From Pezicula radicicola (taxonomy: Eukaryota; Ascomycota; Leotiomycetes; Helotiales; Dermateaceae): 64,000 nt of DNA. A program made the translations under genes and the position numbers. This document shows positions 44,395-56,492 of this stretch, in pieces. The first letter of the stretch is position 1. Each line of letters opens with the position of its first letter. The stretch spans positions 921,956 to 985,955 of the forward strand of contig PDUO01000011.1 in NCBI GenBank assembly GCA_003008705.1, written 5' to 3'. A model generated the notes under the pieces. The model saw only the letters and a program-made list of their open reading frames with translations. It did no database searches and was not told the origin of the DNA.

Positions 44395-45860
44395 GAATAA
44401 GAAACTATATAACTACGTGTAATAACTATTATTATAATCTATATATTTCTACTATATAACTATAATCTAGAATATTTAATCACGTGTCTACTTAATACAG
44501 GAATAAAGTTTGTAATTTAAAAGGCACATTCTTATAAAAAGGTTATAATGCTAAACCTAATTTTTATGAAAAGTGAACATCTTATGAAATACTGCCGTTT
44601 TAGTAATAGTAAGGACTTACATATTTGGGGTAAACTCTGTTGCTAAACGTCCCTATTATCTCGAAAGCAAGAACAGCACCACTATCCTATTCTTTGCAGA
44701 ACCCTGTCACGAAAATATGGCTTGGAATCTCATGGTCTCTAGCCTATCACCGTTGGCTTCTTTGTGGGCGTTATCGTCTAGAAAATCAGGTTCTATAAAT
44801 CCTATCTTCGATGGTCAAATTACAACGAGGATAACCTCCAAGCACTCGTACACTGTGCTATATATGTATTGAGAAGGCATCATAGATGTCTTAGCATCCT
44901 TAGCCCTCCAAGATATGGATCCCCGAGGAATGAGAGGAGTCTGGGTGAAAGACTAGCCGCAAACTTCACCACAGAATTCTTGAAATCTACGATCCCAAGC
45001 CTTCCAGGATCCCGAGAATCCGCGAGCGAATCCTGGAGTTGCAGTTTACACTTCGAACAGCACTGGCTTATGTTTGTAGCCTTAACTACACAATTGGGCT
45101 ACGCCTTTTGTTGTGTCGTCCTTTCATCCGCTTTGGTCGACGAGTGGAAAATAAGGCCCTACCATCTCGCAAATGACTACGGCCGCATCCTATGACTTTT
45201 GTTTAGCATTTTAATGCCAATTTGGTATGCGAGAGTGGGAGGGCTGACTTGAAATTGTGCAGTCTAGGGAGAAATATCAGGAAGGAGGTCGATGAATGGG
45301 CGCAGAGTACTGGAAGACAAGCAGAGGAGAAACTTGAAGGAGATTAAAAGTGGCTGTGGTGATATCCGCAAAGAGAAAACAGGGCTAGAGCTTGTGTGAT
45401 AGCAGATGAGGGAAACAAACAGACCTAGATCGTTAATTGTAAGACAGATTCCAAGGTCAGAATATTGTCATCCATGCTTATCACATGTTCCAATGTGATG
45501 CAAATTTTGGAGCTGTCGTTCTCGTTGAATTAATGTGGCATAGAGAATCATTTCAGTAGAGTAAGTGTCAAAGAATAAGTACTTAGGGAATGCTTGATGC
45601 TAATTTGTCATGCCCTTAGCACTGAGAACATATTTGGGGATGTTTTAGTCCCTGTCAGGGTTAAAGGCATAGCGCGGAAATGTCCCTAAATATCCTTTAA
45701 AAAGAATATCGGCATTTACCCAACCTCACAAAGAGATAAACTTAGTGCTTGAGCAGAAGTCATACTGAGATTGAAAGGAAACCATTCAATTCCATAGAAG
45801 CTCGCTAAATGCATTTCGTACAAATATCAGAACACAAAAACCCCCACTAACCTCCCGTCC

Positions 45861-47372
45861 TCAGCCATACTTCTTCTCCAACTTCTTCAAAAACCCGCCC
45901 ACCCTCTTCTCAACATTACTAGCTCTAGCTTCTAGTTTTCCAGCTGGCGGTTTCTTCTCCTTATACTTCGTTGCCATTTCTCCCTCAGTCGGTCTGTATA
46001 CTTGACTATGTATGGAATAATCGGTCGACAATGGTTGTGTATTCGACATCCCGTTGTTAGAGTTGTAGGTGTAGTTTGAGAAGCCACCAGGGGGCGGAGG
46101 CCCAGCTTGTGATGCCGGTGGTGGTGGTGGCATACCTGGTGAGTAGATTCCAGGTGAGGCGACATTGGGTGAGCTCATTGGGGAGGCAAAGCCTGGCGAC
46201 CTGGGGTAGTTAGCGTATTGTGTCACGGGAATATGCGCTCCTGGTTGATAGGAAGGGGGCGCATGAGCCTGAGCTAGTGGAGTTGGATTGTAGCTTTGTG
46301 CACTGCTTGTTGGAGGTGGTGCAAACGCTGAAGGTTGTTGAAATGATTGGGCATAAGGTCCTGCAGACGGCGGAGGCTGGCTATACGGTGATTGCAATCC
46401 TGCTGAGGGAGGAGGCTGACTGTATGGAGATTGTAGTCCAGCTGTAGGTGGACCAGGAAAATAGCTTGTCTGTGGTGGAGGAGATGCAAGTCCAGGTTGC
46501 TGAAATGATGCACCGTAGGTCTGACCATGGTCCAAAGCCGCAGCTGCCACAAGTGGATTTCCAGCTCCATCTTCTGGTGGGGGAGTCTTCTCACGGTGCT
46601 TGATGGCCTCGGGGGCTGCTGGTGCAGCGGGGTTGTAGGCTAAAGGTACGAAATTAGAAGCCTCTTGGCTTTTGGGAGTGGCAGAGATTGGTGGACCAGG
46701 GAATGCTGTGTTGCTTCCCTGGTTTGGCGGTGTTGTAGAGATGGGCGGTCCTGGGAAGGTAGAAGTAGTTCGAGAATCTCTCGTCTGACCATTGGCAAAT
46801 GAGGGATCTGTGATTGCTATGTTCTCCAACTGCTGGACGACGGGACTCATTTCTTCAAGATGAGGCGCTGGCGCTATAGGCTCATCTTTTATGGTAATTT
46901 GATGCTGCGGCAAAACCCTCCGAATACCATTCAGAAACTGCAGAGCGTCTTCTTTGTTCCAAAAGTAGATATCTACGGTATGTAGCTTGTACATGTACTT
47001 AGTCTCGTTCTTTGGGTCGAAAGAAGGTAGGTGCCATTCTTCTGTGGAGGGCTGGCCGAGGCCGTTTTGCGCACCATCAACTGACAATGTGACTAAGTTC
47101 GTGTGCTTATATGAATACTGAACATGAGTGCCGTCGAGATCTAGTACAAGATATCAGTAGGTGCGTTCCACTGAGCACTAAAATCTGTTCTCACAGCCAT
47201 CGAAAGCATCTTGTTCGGGAGTTCCAGCATTGTTCGCAATCTCTATACGCGCCCTCCTCTGCGGGGCATTCTCAAAGAGATACACATAAGATCCCTTGTC
47301 AAATCGATGATGTGGTGGTTTAGCAGTAGGAGGACCGTAGTAATAGTGTAGATCTGCGAAGCTGTTGCTCAT
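45861..47372 (-). CDS. Conserved-type N-domain protein with Pro/Gln-rich middle, hypothetical
   Basis: Exons 47195-47372 and 45861-47140 on the minus strand give 485 residues. The start is the ATG at 47372. The first about 150 residues look globular: LHYYYGPPTAKPPHHRFDKG, then DGYLDGTHVQYSYKHTN made by the splice, then YMYKLHTVDIYFWNKEDA. The middle is low-complexity Pro/Ser/Gln/Tyr-rich, with near-perfect duplications (GLQSPYSQPPPSA twice, FPGPPIS with TP twice). The C-terminus, KRVGGFLKKLEKKYG, is basic and helical. I do not recognise a named family. Composition recalls RNA-granule or endocytic adaptor proteins, but that is only a resemblance. It is divergent from the MRPS8 gene over a 630-bp shared promoter region. 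Confidence 0.75.
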
Positions 47373-48002
47373 CAGAGGAAAATCCAGCGCACAAGGAAAC
47401 CGGGCGCAAAACTCACAGCGTTGTCACAAGCTCTTCCCCGGGTCTCGCTGCCATGTTACCTTGTTGTTGAGTCCGAGCAGTACTTTGGGAACTGTCAAAA
47501 ACCACGGGATTGCTTGCGCAGCAACAGAGAGAAACAGAACACAATGAATATGAAAAGGGAAGATGAGGAAGGAAAGTGAGGAAAACCTACGGAGCGTCTC
47601 GAATTACCTGCTTGCTTGGACGTCAGCTCGGCGGTTAATTGATGCATAGGAAGGACGAGGGTGCGAGGCTGTGGCCCAATCGATAGCCTGAACATTGGGA
47701 CCCACTTTTAACTCCCGTCTACAAGCCGTCGTACAATTCAGGCCAAAGAAATTATTTTGGCTTCATCGGATTGAGACTTGGAGATATCACCAAGATAATT
47801 TCTCTCCCTCAGCTCTACACGCCAACCCCTGTGAATCTATCTGTGGTAAGGCTTTTAAACTGCGCTATCAATTTCTTCTGCTGAAGCTCACCATGTCTAG
47901 ATTAGTAACCTCCCCATTATCCTCACGCCCACTACCTGGTGAAGCTCCTTCGTTGTGCCCGCGCGGGCCATTCGCACCAGTCATAGAGACTCAATACTTA
48001 TC
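47373..48002. promoter_or_regulatory. Shared divergent promoter region
   Basis: It lies between the 5' ends of the Pro/Gln-rich gene (minus) and the mitochondrial S8 gene (plus). No discrete site is assigned. Confidence 0.4.
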
Positions 48003-48491
48003 ATGTCTCTCGTCAACCTTTCCCATGTCTGCTCGCATCTTAGCAATGCCTCGAAAGCGCGGCTGGGTCTCACCTCGGTACCCTCCTCGAATATGATCCT
48101 CACCCTCACACTCGCTCTGCAATCGTCAGGCTTCCTCTCATCCGTCACACGCGGTGGTCTTGCTCCTCCACCTCTCGATGCGCTTTCCTCCTACGTACCT
48201 GAACCCGTCACACAGCAGAATGTCTCAACGCGAAGGTTATGGCTGGGTATGAAATACTGGAATAATGAGCCCGTATTGAGCAAGATGAGCATGGTTAGCA
48301 AGCCTACGAAGAGAGTTTGGATGGATGTTGAGGGTCTGTCCAAGTTGATCAAGGGGAAGGATGCAAATTATGTCAGAGGCTTGACGAAACCCGGCGAGTG
48401 TCTTTTTGTCAGTACAGATAAGGGTGTATTGGAGGCGCGGGAGTGTGTGGAGAGAAGGACTGGAGGAATGCTCCTGTGTAGGGTGATATAA
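48003..48491 (+). CDS. MRPS8: Mitochondrial small ribosomal subunit protein S8
   Basis: An intronless protein of 162 residues. The ATG at 48003 is chosen because it begins the family-like MSLVNLSHVCSHLSNASKA; the frame is open further upstream without a convincing start. bS8/uS8 landmarks are SSNMILTLTLALQSSGF near the N-terminus, RRLWLGMKYWNNEPVL and the C-terminal GECLFVSTDKGVLEARECV, followed by RRTGGMLLCRVI. It binds the central domain of the small subunit rRNA in the mitochondrial ribosome. Length and order fit the fungal Mrps8 family. No separate transit peptide is obvious, as is usual for this protein. Confidence 0.88.
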   Translation: MSLVNLSHVCSHLSNASKARLGLTSVPSSNMILTLTLALQSSGFLSSVTRGGLAPPPLDALSSYVPEPVTQQNVSTRRLWLGMKYWNNEPVLSKMSMVSKPTKRVWMDVEGLSKLIKGKDANYVRGLTKPGECLFVSTDKGVLEARECVERRTGGMLLCRVI

Positions 48492-48752
48492 GATGTATGG
48501 ATGTGTACAATACTTGGGATCTGCATTGGTGGTGTTGATGTAAATTCAAAGGCAAACCTGACCAGGGTATAGGAAGGCTACTATGTATCACCAGCAAGAA
48601 TAAGAGACACGTAAATAAGTTCTGCAGCGTAGCATGGAGGTTCAGATATGGCAGAGTACGGCATTTCTCTTGATGCAGTTAGGTATTTCCAGGAAAATAC
48701 TGAGAGATTAAATCTCATGGTATTCAAAGAACTTTTGTAATCCAAGCCATAC

Positions 48753-49878
<1,126 letters not shown>

Positions 49879-50524
49879 TGTGTTTTGAAGCTGCAAAATG
49901 TTTGTATGCCAGTTCAAAAAGTTTTGAGCTGCCCGCGATATCGCTCATTCGCTCATTCGCTCCATCGGCTGGTTATTTACTCGGAGAGTCCGTCGCCCGT
50001 TGCCGTTTCACTTCTCGGCATGTCAGGCGGCCTGGCCCAGGCGAAGCCCTATTAAGCTCCCCCCGGCAACCCTTGCAGCACCCCTTTTCATGACAGTTTC
50101 CCATAACCCCCAGCTTTGGATCCTCCCTGATTCCCTGAACTGCCCAAATGTTTCTCCCCGCTATAAGACGTCTGATATATACGTGAGACGCCGAGTGTGA
50201 GATCTCCAAACTACTTCAACGTAGAGAACACCTACTCCTTCGACGCTCTCGACGCCTTTGGACGAAGGTTCCTCCAAGAATCAGCGCGTTTGTCGCGTCG
50301 CGTTAGATCAAATATCTGGCCGTTTGAGTCAATAAACATACGACCTTTTAACTTGAGCTGCCAGATCGCATGCATTTTGGATAATTTACTCGAAGCTACG
50401 AGTCGACCTCGGCCTTATTTTTTCTGAAGCCCCTAGAGCATTCGAGCGAGCTCCTGCCAGTTTCTCATCTTCAGTGAATTCCAGCAACTATACCCAACAG
50501 CGAGTCGATTTTCCCTTTATCATC
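49879..50524. promoter_or_regulatory. Shared divergent promoter region
   Basis: It lies between LYS12 (minus) and the gene at 50525 (plus). No discrete site is assigned; a TGACTC-type general-control box could be expected for a lysine gene, but I did not find one I trust. Confidence 0.4.
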
Positions 50525-52605
50525 ATGTCAGATAAACGTGCTTCAGCCATGGGCGGTGTCCGTAATCTGCGGGCGATGTTCGAGAATAAGGACGATTCGG
50601 CAAGTCCTCCAGATAGAGGACGTTCTCCTGGCGATTCAATAGGTGAGCTTACTGGCCTGTCGTTATCACTTGAGCATCTGCTGAGACTCAGTTAGGTGGC
50701 GGTAGTAATGGAACATCACCTCGGCCCCTTTCGAAAGTCCGGACAAGCTTTGTAGCGGTGGAGAATAAAAATGGTCAATGGGGACTTAGAAAAGACACAA
50801 GTGGCGAACCAAGTCTAGCAAAGCGGAGAACGAGTTTCAGCATCGATGAGGAGGAAAACCCAGTAGCGACGAAAGAACGAAAGGAGAGTCTTGCGGAGGA
50901 GTTTGCGGCTAGGAAGACCAGTATCATGATTGAGGAGACGGTACCCGAATCAGCAATTGAAACACCAAACATTGAAGCAGGCAAACAGCTTGGAGGACCG
51001 ACACAGAAGAAGGATCCCTTGTCTAAAGCTATACATAAAGCAAACGCTAGCAAGCCAGCAGAGGTAGAGAGTAAAAAGCCCCCAACGAACGGCACCGCAA
51101 ACAGCCATGCTAAGTCGAAGGAGGCTGCGAAGCCAGAGCAGGCCAGCAAGAGCAATGGCCGCCCAACACCTATATCTACAAGCAAGACAACGATAGCTTC
51201 AAAACCATCTCCCAAACCTGTCAAATCACCTGCAATGAAGCCACCGAAGACACCAACCAGCCCTCAGAAGAGCTCCTTAAACCCATCAATCAAAGACCCA
51301 GTAAAGAAGTCTACCAAGGTATCGTTGGAGCCTGCGCATACATCTAAATCATCGAGACAGCCTTCGAATGGGTCCGCATCTGCAGTTCCTCCCAAATTAA
51401 AGATCCAGTCATCTCCTCCCAAAACTGGATTTGTTAAGCCAAAGCCGAGGTCCCCAACACGGCCTGTTAAGCTTCCGGCATCCCTGACAGCACATACGGC
51501 GTCTTCAGGGTCAAAGACAGCTACAGCATCACCCCCAAGTCGACAATCTCTTAGCCGCGCATCAGGCAATATTCAGCATACTACCACGCTGGCTCGATCA
51601 CCAAGCCGCGCTGCAGGATCGAAGACGCTCACACGAAAGCCATCAACTACCAGGCCATCACTTGGCCCACCACCGAGTACACTTAAGAAGCAGCCATCAC
51701 GACAGAGTTTGCCAGGGCCGGCCGATGAGAGTTTCTTGGCGCGAATGATGCGACCGACGACATCATCAGAGTCAAAGAAGGCAGAGAAGGTTCCAGATAC
51801 ACCACCGAAGAGATCGCAGTCAGTGAAACGGCCAACAACAAGAGATGGACCACCAAAGATGCATGCTATTTCGAATCACAGCACAGTCGCACCAAAGGCC
51901 GTCAAGGGAGCCGCGCCATTGAAGGCTAGTACGAAGGAAGCTCCAAAGAAAGTAGTCGAAGCCCCGAAATCAGCACCAATAGTTAAGAAGCCTACACCAG
52001 AGCCGAAATCTACGGTAGAAGAGCCAAAGGTCGAAAAACCAGCGATGGACGAGCCAAAGGCTGAAAAGCTAATCGAAGAAAATAAGGCCGAGGAGACCAA
52101 AATTGAAGAGCCACTCGTTGAAGAATCGAAGGACGAGGAGGTCAAAATTGAGGAACCAAAGGTTGAGACTGCAGTGCCAAGTTCCGTCGAAATACAGGCT
52201 GATGAGCCCAAGATTAAGGAGACAGTCGTTCCAGAACCAGAGGCTGAAGTAGCTCAAATTGAAGCGCCAAAGACTGAGGAGACAAAGGTTGATGAGCCTG
52301 AGATTGCACCTGCTCAAGAGAGTGTTGCGGCAGACGCTGAGCCAGTAGCAATTGAGAAGGACGAGCCTCTTATTCCGGCAGCCATTGAAGCCGAGGAGAC
52401 CAAAGAAATTCCTGTTATCAGTGAACCTGAGATAACGAAAGCAGTCGAAGAGCCCAAGGCCAAGATTGTGGTGGAGGAAGACCCAGAAGATGTCAAGGCC
52501 AGGGAAGAGATAGCAAGACTCAATGCCGAGATCATGGGAGCATCTCCCGTATCAGAGGTAGTAAGAACCTCAACTGATCAGAATGAAGGATTAGAATCGT
52601 ATTGA
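50525..52605 (+). CDS. Large disordered Lys/Pro/Ser- and Glu-rich protein, hypothetical
   Basis: Exons 50525-50642 and 50696-52605 give 675 residues, with the start at the ATG at 50525. The N-terminal 100 residues hold the only ordered-looking motifs (GGVRNLRAMFENK; NGQWGLRKDTSGEPSLAKRR, completed after the splice). The middle (about 110-400) is rich in Lys, Ser, Pro and Thr with many SP/TP sites, suggesting phosphorylation. The last about 230 residues are a PEVK-like stretch with irregular repeats of EEPKVEK type, followed by a final short helical DVKAREEIARLNAEIM. No enzyme motif is seen. Such proteins often bind cytoskeleton or act as scaffolds, but I make no assignment. Confidence 0.78.
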
Positions 52606-52798
52606 AGACATTGGAAGCCTATAGCAATTAGTCGTAGCAGTTTGAGATTAGTACGTGCAATACCCTAGAATAAATCACTGTCAATTTGGAAACGAGGTCC
52701 GATTGATAGATCAAATGGCAATTCAGTAAGTGGATCGGCTCTCAGTCTCGAAATGTCCACTGCCGGCATTTTTACCATCTTCTTCATCCCCATCCCCA

Positions 52799-53323
52799 TC
52801 ATCCTCCCTCACAATAAACCACTACCTTTCCAGCCTTATTCTTTCCTTTAGTATTTCTCGCAGCGTGCCCCGATCGCCTATGCATCTTACTCTTGAAATA
52901 AGGCCCAACAGCATTCTTCTCCTTGGCTTTTCCCTTAATCTTCGCGCTGGCAACCTCATGTTTATTCCTCCACATACCCCCATACCGGTAATGTTGATTT
53001 TCCCGAGTACCATCCACGCGTCCGCCCGAGACGGATTTCCAGCACTTTCCTGTGCAGATGAAATACCATTTCTTGGTCTTGTCAATCTCACACCGGATTA
53101 GAACATCGCGGGGTGTTTTACAGAGATCGCAGGATTTTGCGTGTGGGTTTTCAGAAGGTTTGGAGGTGAAGTTTAGGGATGTGGAGGTTGGTATTGTGGA
53201 TGGTGGTGGTGATGGTTCTTGGGATAGCTCGTTTGTTGATGGGGGTGTGTTGACTTCTTCTATTGAGGAAGTGTCGTCTTCTTGCTCGTGTGCCTGAGGC
53301 TGTTGAGAAATTGGGTCTTCCAT
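52799..53323 (-). CDS. Small cysteine-cluster (putative zinc-binding) protein
   Basis: An intronless protein of 174 residues with the ATG at 53323. A disordered acidic/Pro-rich N-terminus of about 60 residues precedes a compact cluster with Cys at 65, 68, 78, 90 and 94 (SCDLCKTPRDVLIRC and KKWYFICTGKCWKSVSGG), resembling a small treble-clef or ribbon zinc site. The C-terminus is strongly basic (KIKGKAKEKN; MHRRSGHAARNTKGKNKAGK), suggesting nucleic acid or ribosome contact. I recognise the fold style but no named family. It is convergent with the gene at 50525. Confidence 0.75.
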   Translation of the reverse strand: MEDPISQQPQAHEQEDDTSSIEEVNTPPSTNELSQEPSPPPSTIPTSTSLNFTSKPSENPHAKSCDLCKTPRDVLIRCEIDKTKKWYFICTGKCWKSVSGGRVDGTRENQHYRYGGMWRNKHEVASAKIKGKAKEKNAVGPYFKSKMHRRSGHAARNTKGKNKAGKVVVYCEGG

Positions 53324-54018
53324 TGAGAATATATTTTATGTCGTAGGTAGTTCCCGTGAAGTTTCCTCCTTATTTCAATTGATCTTCCTTTCCAATTGCT
53401 ATGTGTGTTGCTTTCGTTGTCGCAGTCGCTTTGTATGCCAGAGAAATACTGTACTGTACTTGTACATCAACTTTATAAGATTCTCCCAGAGTCGAAAACA
53501 TAGCCATTACTGTAGCCCATTGACTCATATACACCAACGCCAGTCAGCCTCACAGTCATCAGGGTTGCTATCATCAAAATGAAGCTATTAAATTATTACA
53601 CAGCCTCGTATGTGCAAGTGCATCGAATCATCGAAATTCTCGAATTCTCGGTTCGCAGAGCCGAAAAACAACCCCAGTCCCCCGTAACCTGTACCGCCAC
53701 CCACGTCACCAGCCGTCGCATCATAAGCTTAACAGGCTTCTTCCTCGTTGCTTGAATGACATGTTCTTGATTTCTGGCCCCTGCCCACCAGTTTCTCTGC
53801 GCGTCAGCCACTGACTGAATCTTGGCATATATATAAGGCTGGCGAATCTCTTTTGTGTGGTGTCATTTCTCTTATCTACACTACGAAGTACCTTACATAC
53901 ATACCATTTGCTGCAACTAAACAAGCAAACAAATAAACGACACATTACTTTTAACTCCACAGATTAATTTACGACTTAAGTACTCTCCAATTGAAAGAAA
54001 TACCATACAAAGCCAACC
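53324..54018. other. Divergent intergenic region
   Basis: No gene is supported. It holds a TACTGTACTGTAC run near 53448 and forms the promoter side of PMP3. Confidence 0.5.
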
Positions 54019-54349
54019 ATGGCACCCTCATCTACTGTAAATACCCCCCACCTTCAGCCTCCGGAATCTATGGAAATTTCTAACAGTACTTCTAGTTCGA
54101 TACTTTGGATTATCTCCTTGCCATCTTCATCCCACCTATAGCCGTCTTCTTGAAGACAGGTTGTAATGCTGATTTCCTCATCAACATTGGTCTTACGATA
54201 CTTGGATGGATTCCTGGCGTGATCCGTAAGTTTTCCTTCTTTCTCCCTCTTACAAGAGCCAAAATCTGTTATGAATAAATTCTAACGAGAAAACAGACGC
54301 CTGGTATGTGATTGGGAAACATGATCCTGCTAAGGGTCGAACTGCCTAG
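54019..54349 (+). CDS. PMP3: Plasma membrane proteolipid 3
   Basis: Three short exons (54019-54036, 54096-54225, 54297-54349) make 66 residues, too short to stand out as an open frame. The start is the ATG at 54019 in strong context (CAACCATGG). The protein reads MAPSST, then FDTLDYLLAIFIPPIAVFLK, a Cys-containing loop, and LINIGLTILGWIPGVIHAWY, the two-helix UPF0057/PMP3 fold with its diagnostic IPPIAVFLKTGC and LGWIPG..HA. PMP3 proteolipids sit in the plasma membrane, affect membrane potential and cation tolerance, and are often stress-induced. All three junctions are in frame. Confidence 0.93.
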
Positions 54350-55592
54350 ATAGTTGGTTCCGAAGATAGATAAGGTACTAGTGTTTTCTTATGGGACGGG
54401 TTGTGGGGTTCTGGAATCGGATTGGTAAGGCTTTTATATGATATCATTGGTTATTGAACCCCCGGGGAATTTATTAATATGATGGGTTGGCTGCAGTAGT
54501 GTTTTAGCTACTTTTAGCATGAAACATTTCGATAGTACTGTACCTACCGTACTCGTACACTATTGTTAAGAACTGTTTGTGATACTAATTACATACATTA
54601 CAGTATAACATGACGAAGAAAGGCTTTTGTATTGGTGATTGGTTACTAAAAGTTTCATCTTCGTTTCTTGGGTTGGTCGAAATAACTCAGAGCCAGAGTC
54701 TGCATATGTATCATCATATGGCACAAGAACGCATAGCAACCAATTTTATGACGATTTTTATCAATCATTATTCAAGAATACTTGTATCTGAGCTGTTCTC
54801 AAGTCTGCATAACTCGAGATCAGAAAAGAGCTTCTCCATTCTCAGTAGTATTGAGAACTTTCCGAGTTCCTTTTAGTCTTCTTATGCCTCGAACTTTAAT
54901 AAGCAAGCTACTGTACAGAGGACTTGTGTCAAAGTTGTATGTTCGGCATCAGCGTGGAAGCTTAACTGAAGTATCACGACTTTTCATGCTGGTGCTCTGT
55001 CTCATCTTCGCGCTCAGAAGTCACGTCAAGAAGCCTTGTGTAAGGACAATACAGTTTACGTCCTAGTCCATGACTTCTAACGTACTGTTTGTCTAGACTC
55101 GAGTCTGTATTGACTCGTCGCTCCAAGCTTACCTTTTTCATGACCTATACCTTCCAGTTCTGTGAGCTAGTAATGGCTCTCTCTCCTACTGAGTCTCGCT
55201 TAGCTTATTTACCTCGCCAAAAAAATACATGCTAGGTAGTTTGAGTGTAGTTTAGGAATATTCTCAGAGTGGGATCTCTCTAATATGAAGGGCTTGGTTA
55301 TATTCGAAATGTTTCTGGCAGAACACATAGAGGATGAGGGCGTTTCCGACGAGTTAGTCCTGTCGAAGGTCTTGCCAAAGAAAACTAAAGACATGATTCA
55401 CGGAGACAGGCAATAGAAGATTCATTGAAATTGCTTTGAATCGAATGCAATGCACAATCCCAATCATCACATTAAATGGGAATGATCATTTTGCAGTGAT
55501 TAAGAGCGAATAATCACAAATTACCCTCCGCAGAAGCCATTCATAACCTCCACCACTACTACAAATACCACCCCGATTTCCAGGCATTCCCC
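54350..55592. other. Intergenic region, 1.2 kb
   Basis: No gene is supported; frames at 54610-55066 lack motifs. A GTACTGTAC palindrome lies near 54535. Confidence 0.55.
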
Positions 55593-56222
55593 ATGTTAAC
55601 TCCCTACAATACTTCCGCAAACATGCTCCATCACAATCGCTCATCGAACCAAGAAAGAATGACAGTACACAAATGCCGCATATGCAACAGCGTTATCTGG
55701 GCCACACCAAACGCACCCCAATATTGCATTGCAGGCCATGGCCGTATGGAACTTCGAGGAAATCAACCTCTAACAAGTCTTACCCCATTTCTCAAGCCTC
55801 CAAAGGCAACCGACGAATTATCAGAGACATCAAGCGAAAGCAGCTTCAATACAGCAGAGGAAATAGAGAAACCAAAGACTCAAAAGCAAAAGGGGGAAGA
55901 GAATCGAGGTCGTTTTTCTCATAAACCTAGTAAAGCTCAAACCTTGTCAAAAGGAAATCGCCACGGAAAGGAAAAGGAAGGTGTTGATGATTTATCCAAC
56001 ACCACATCATCAAAGACCTCCTACACCTCAGCAAAAGGACCCAACAAAGAGCCAACAAACCCCCAGGTAAAAGTAAAAGGCAAGCAAACTTCAATATTCT
56101 CTATAGAAGAAACCATGCGTCAAGATCCCTCGCTAAACTTCCTATTCGAAGACCCCCTAGGATGGGAAAGCCAAGATCTACGCAACCACAAGGAGATTCG
56201 AAAGAGGAGAAAAGAAGAATAG
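55593..56222 (+). CDS. Hypothetical protein with CxxC...CxxxH cluster; frame continues past TAG
   Basis: The ATG at 55593 opens 209 residues to TAG at 56220-56222. A small cluster with Cys 28, 31, 45 and His 49 (KCRICNSVIWATPNAPQYC) suggests a zinc knuckle. The rest is Ser/Lys/Glu-rich, ending in a basic GWESQDLRNHKEIRKRRKEE. Immediately after the TAG the same frame stays open for another 89 codons with similar composition (next entry), so the gene is probably interrupted or read through. The family is not recognised. Confidence 0.6.
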   Translation: MLTPYNTSANMLHHNRSSNQERMTVHKCRICNSVIWATPNAPQYCIAGHGRMELRGNQPLTSLTPFLKPPKATDELSETSSESSFNTAEEIEKPKTQKQKGEENRGRFSHKPSKAQTLSKGNRHGKEKEGVDDLSNTTSSKTSYTSAKGPNKEPTNPQVKVKGKQTSIFSIEETMRQDPSLNFLFEDPLGWESQDLRNHKEIRKRRKEE

Positions 56223-56492
56223 GAAGCTAGACAAGAGGAACATGATAGAAGAATGGAAGCGGAACGACAAAGGAAAGAGGAGCGTATAATTAAGGAAGAG
56301 AGGAGAGTGGAGGAATTGCAAAGGGAGTTGGAAGATGTGAGACAGGCGGAGGCAATGAGGAAAGTGTGGTTGTGGATGGAGAAATGCCAGAAGGAAAGCT
56401 GTACTGGCTATCCGTCACGGTTAGAAAGGGTGTATGAATCTGGGCCGAGCTCGAGTACGGAGACATTGGTAGAGGCATTTGGTCGGCTGTAG
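56223..56492 (+). other. In-frame coiled-coil continuation after TAG
   Basis: There is an open frame of 89 codons to TAG at 56490-56492, directly continuing the preceding gene. It encodes a charged helix (RRMEAERQRKEERIIKEERR and EELQRELEDVRQAEAMRK) and a tail with WMEKCQKESCTGYPSRLERV. The seamless heptad-like run across the stop suggests it was one protein of about 300 residues. No intron boundary that would remove the TAG is visible. Confidence 0.55.

Larger units (their letters stand above)
40342..45860. other. AT-rich repeat island without host genes
   Basis: There are 5.5 kb with no supportable gene. It contains a TTA microsatellite-like run near 41011-41024, a 19-20 bp tandem array (42121-42326) and a Tc1/mariner element (42850-44394). 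Base composition becomes clearly AT-rich from about 41.4 to 44.7 kb. Frames at 40913-41347 and 44869-45195 start without ATG and have no motif. Confidence 0.7.

Noticed and set aside
44869..45195. Possible 108-residue protein
   Set aside because: No ATG start and no family motif; at most a relic.
50775..52535. Long minus-strand frames opposite the disordered protein
   Set aside because: Shadow frames caused by the Lys/Glu/Pro/Ser-biased codons of the real plus-strand gene.
53448..53467. Possible CRISPR-like or tRNA-like repeat
   Set aside because: Only a TACTGTAC run; no spacers and no tRNA A/B boxes. No tRNA was found anywhere in the window.
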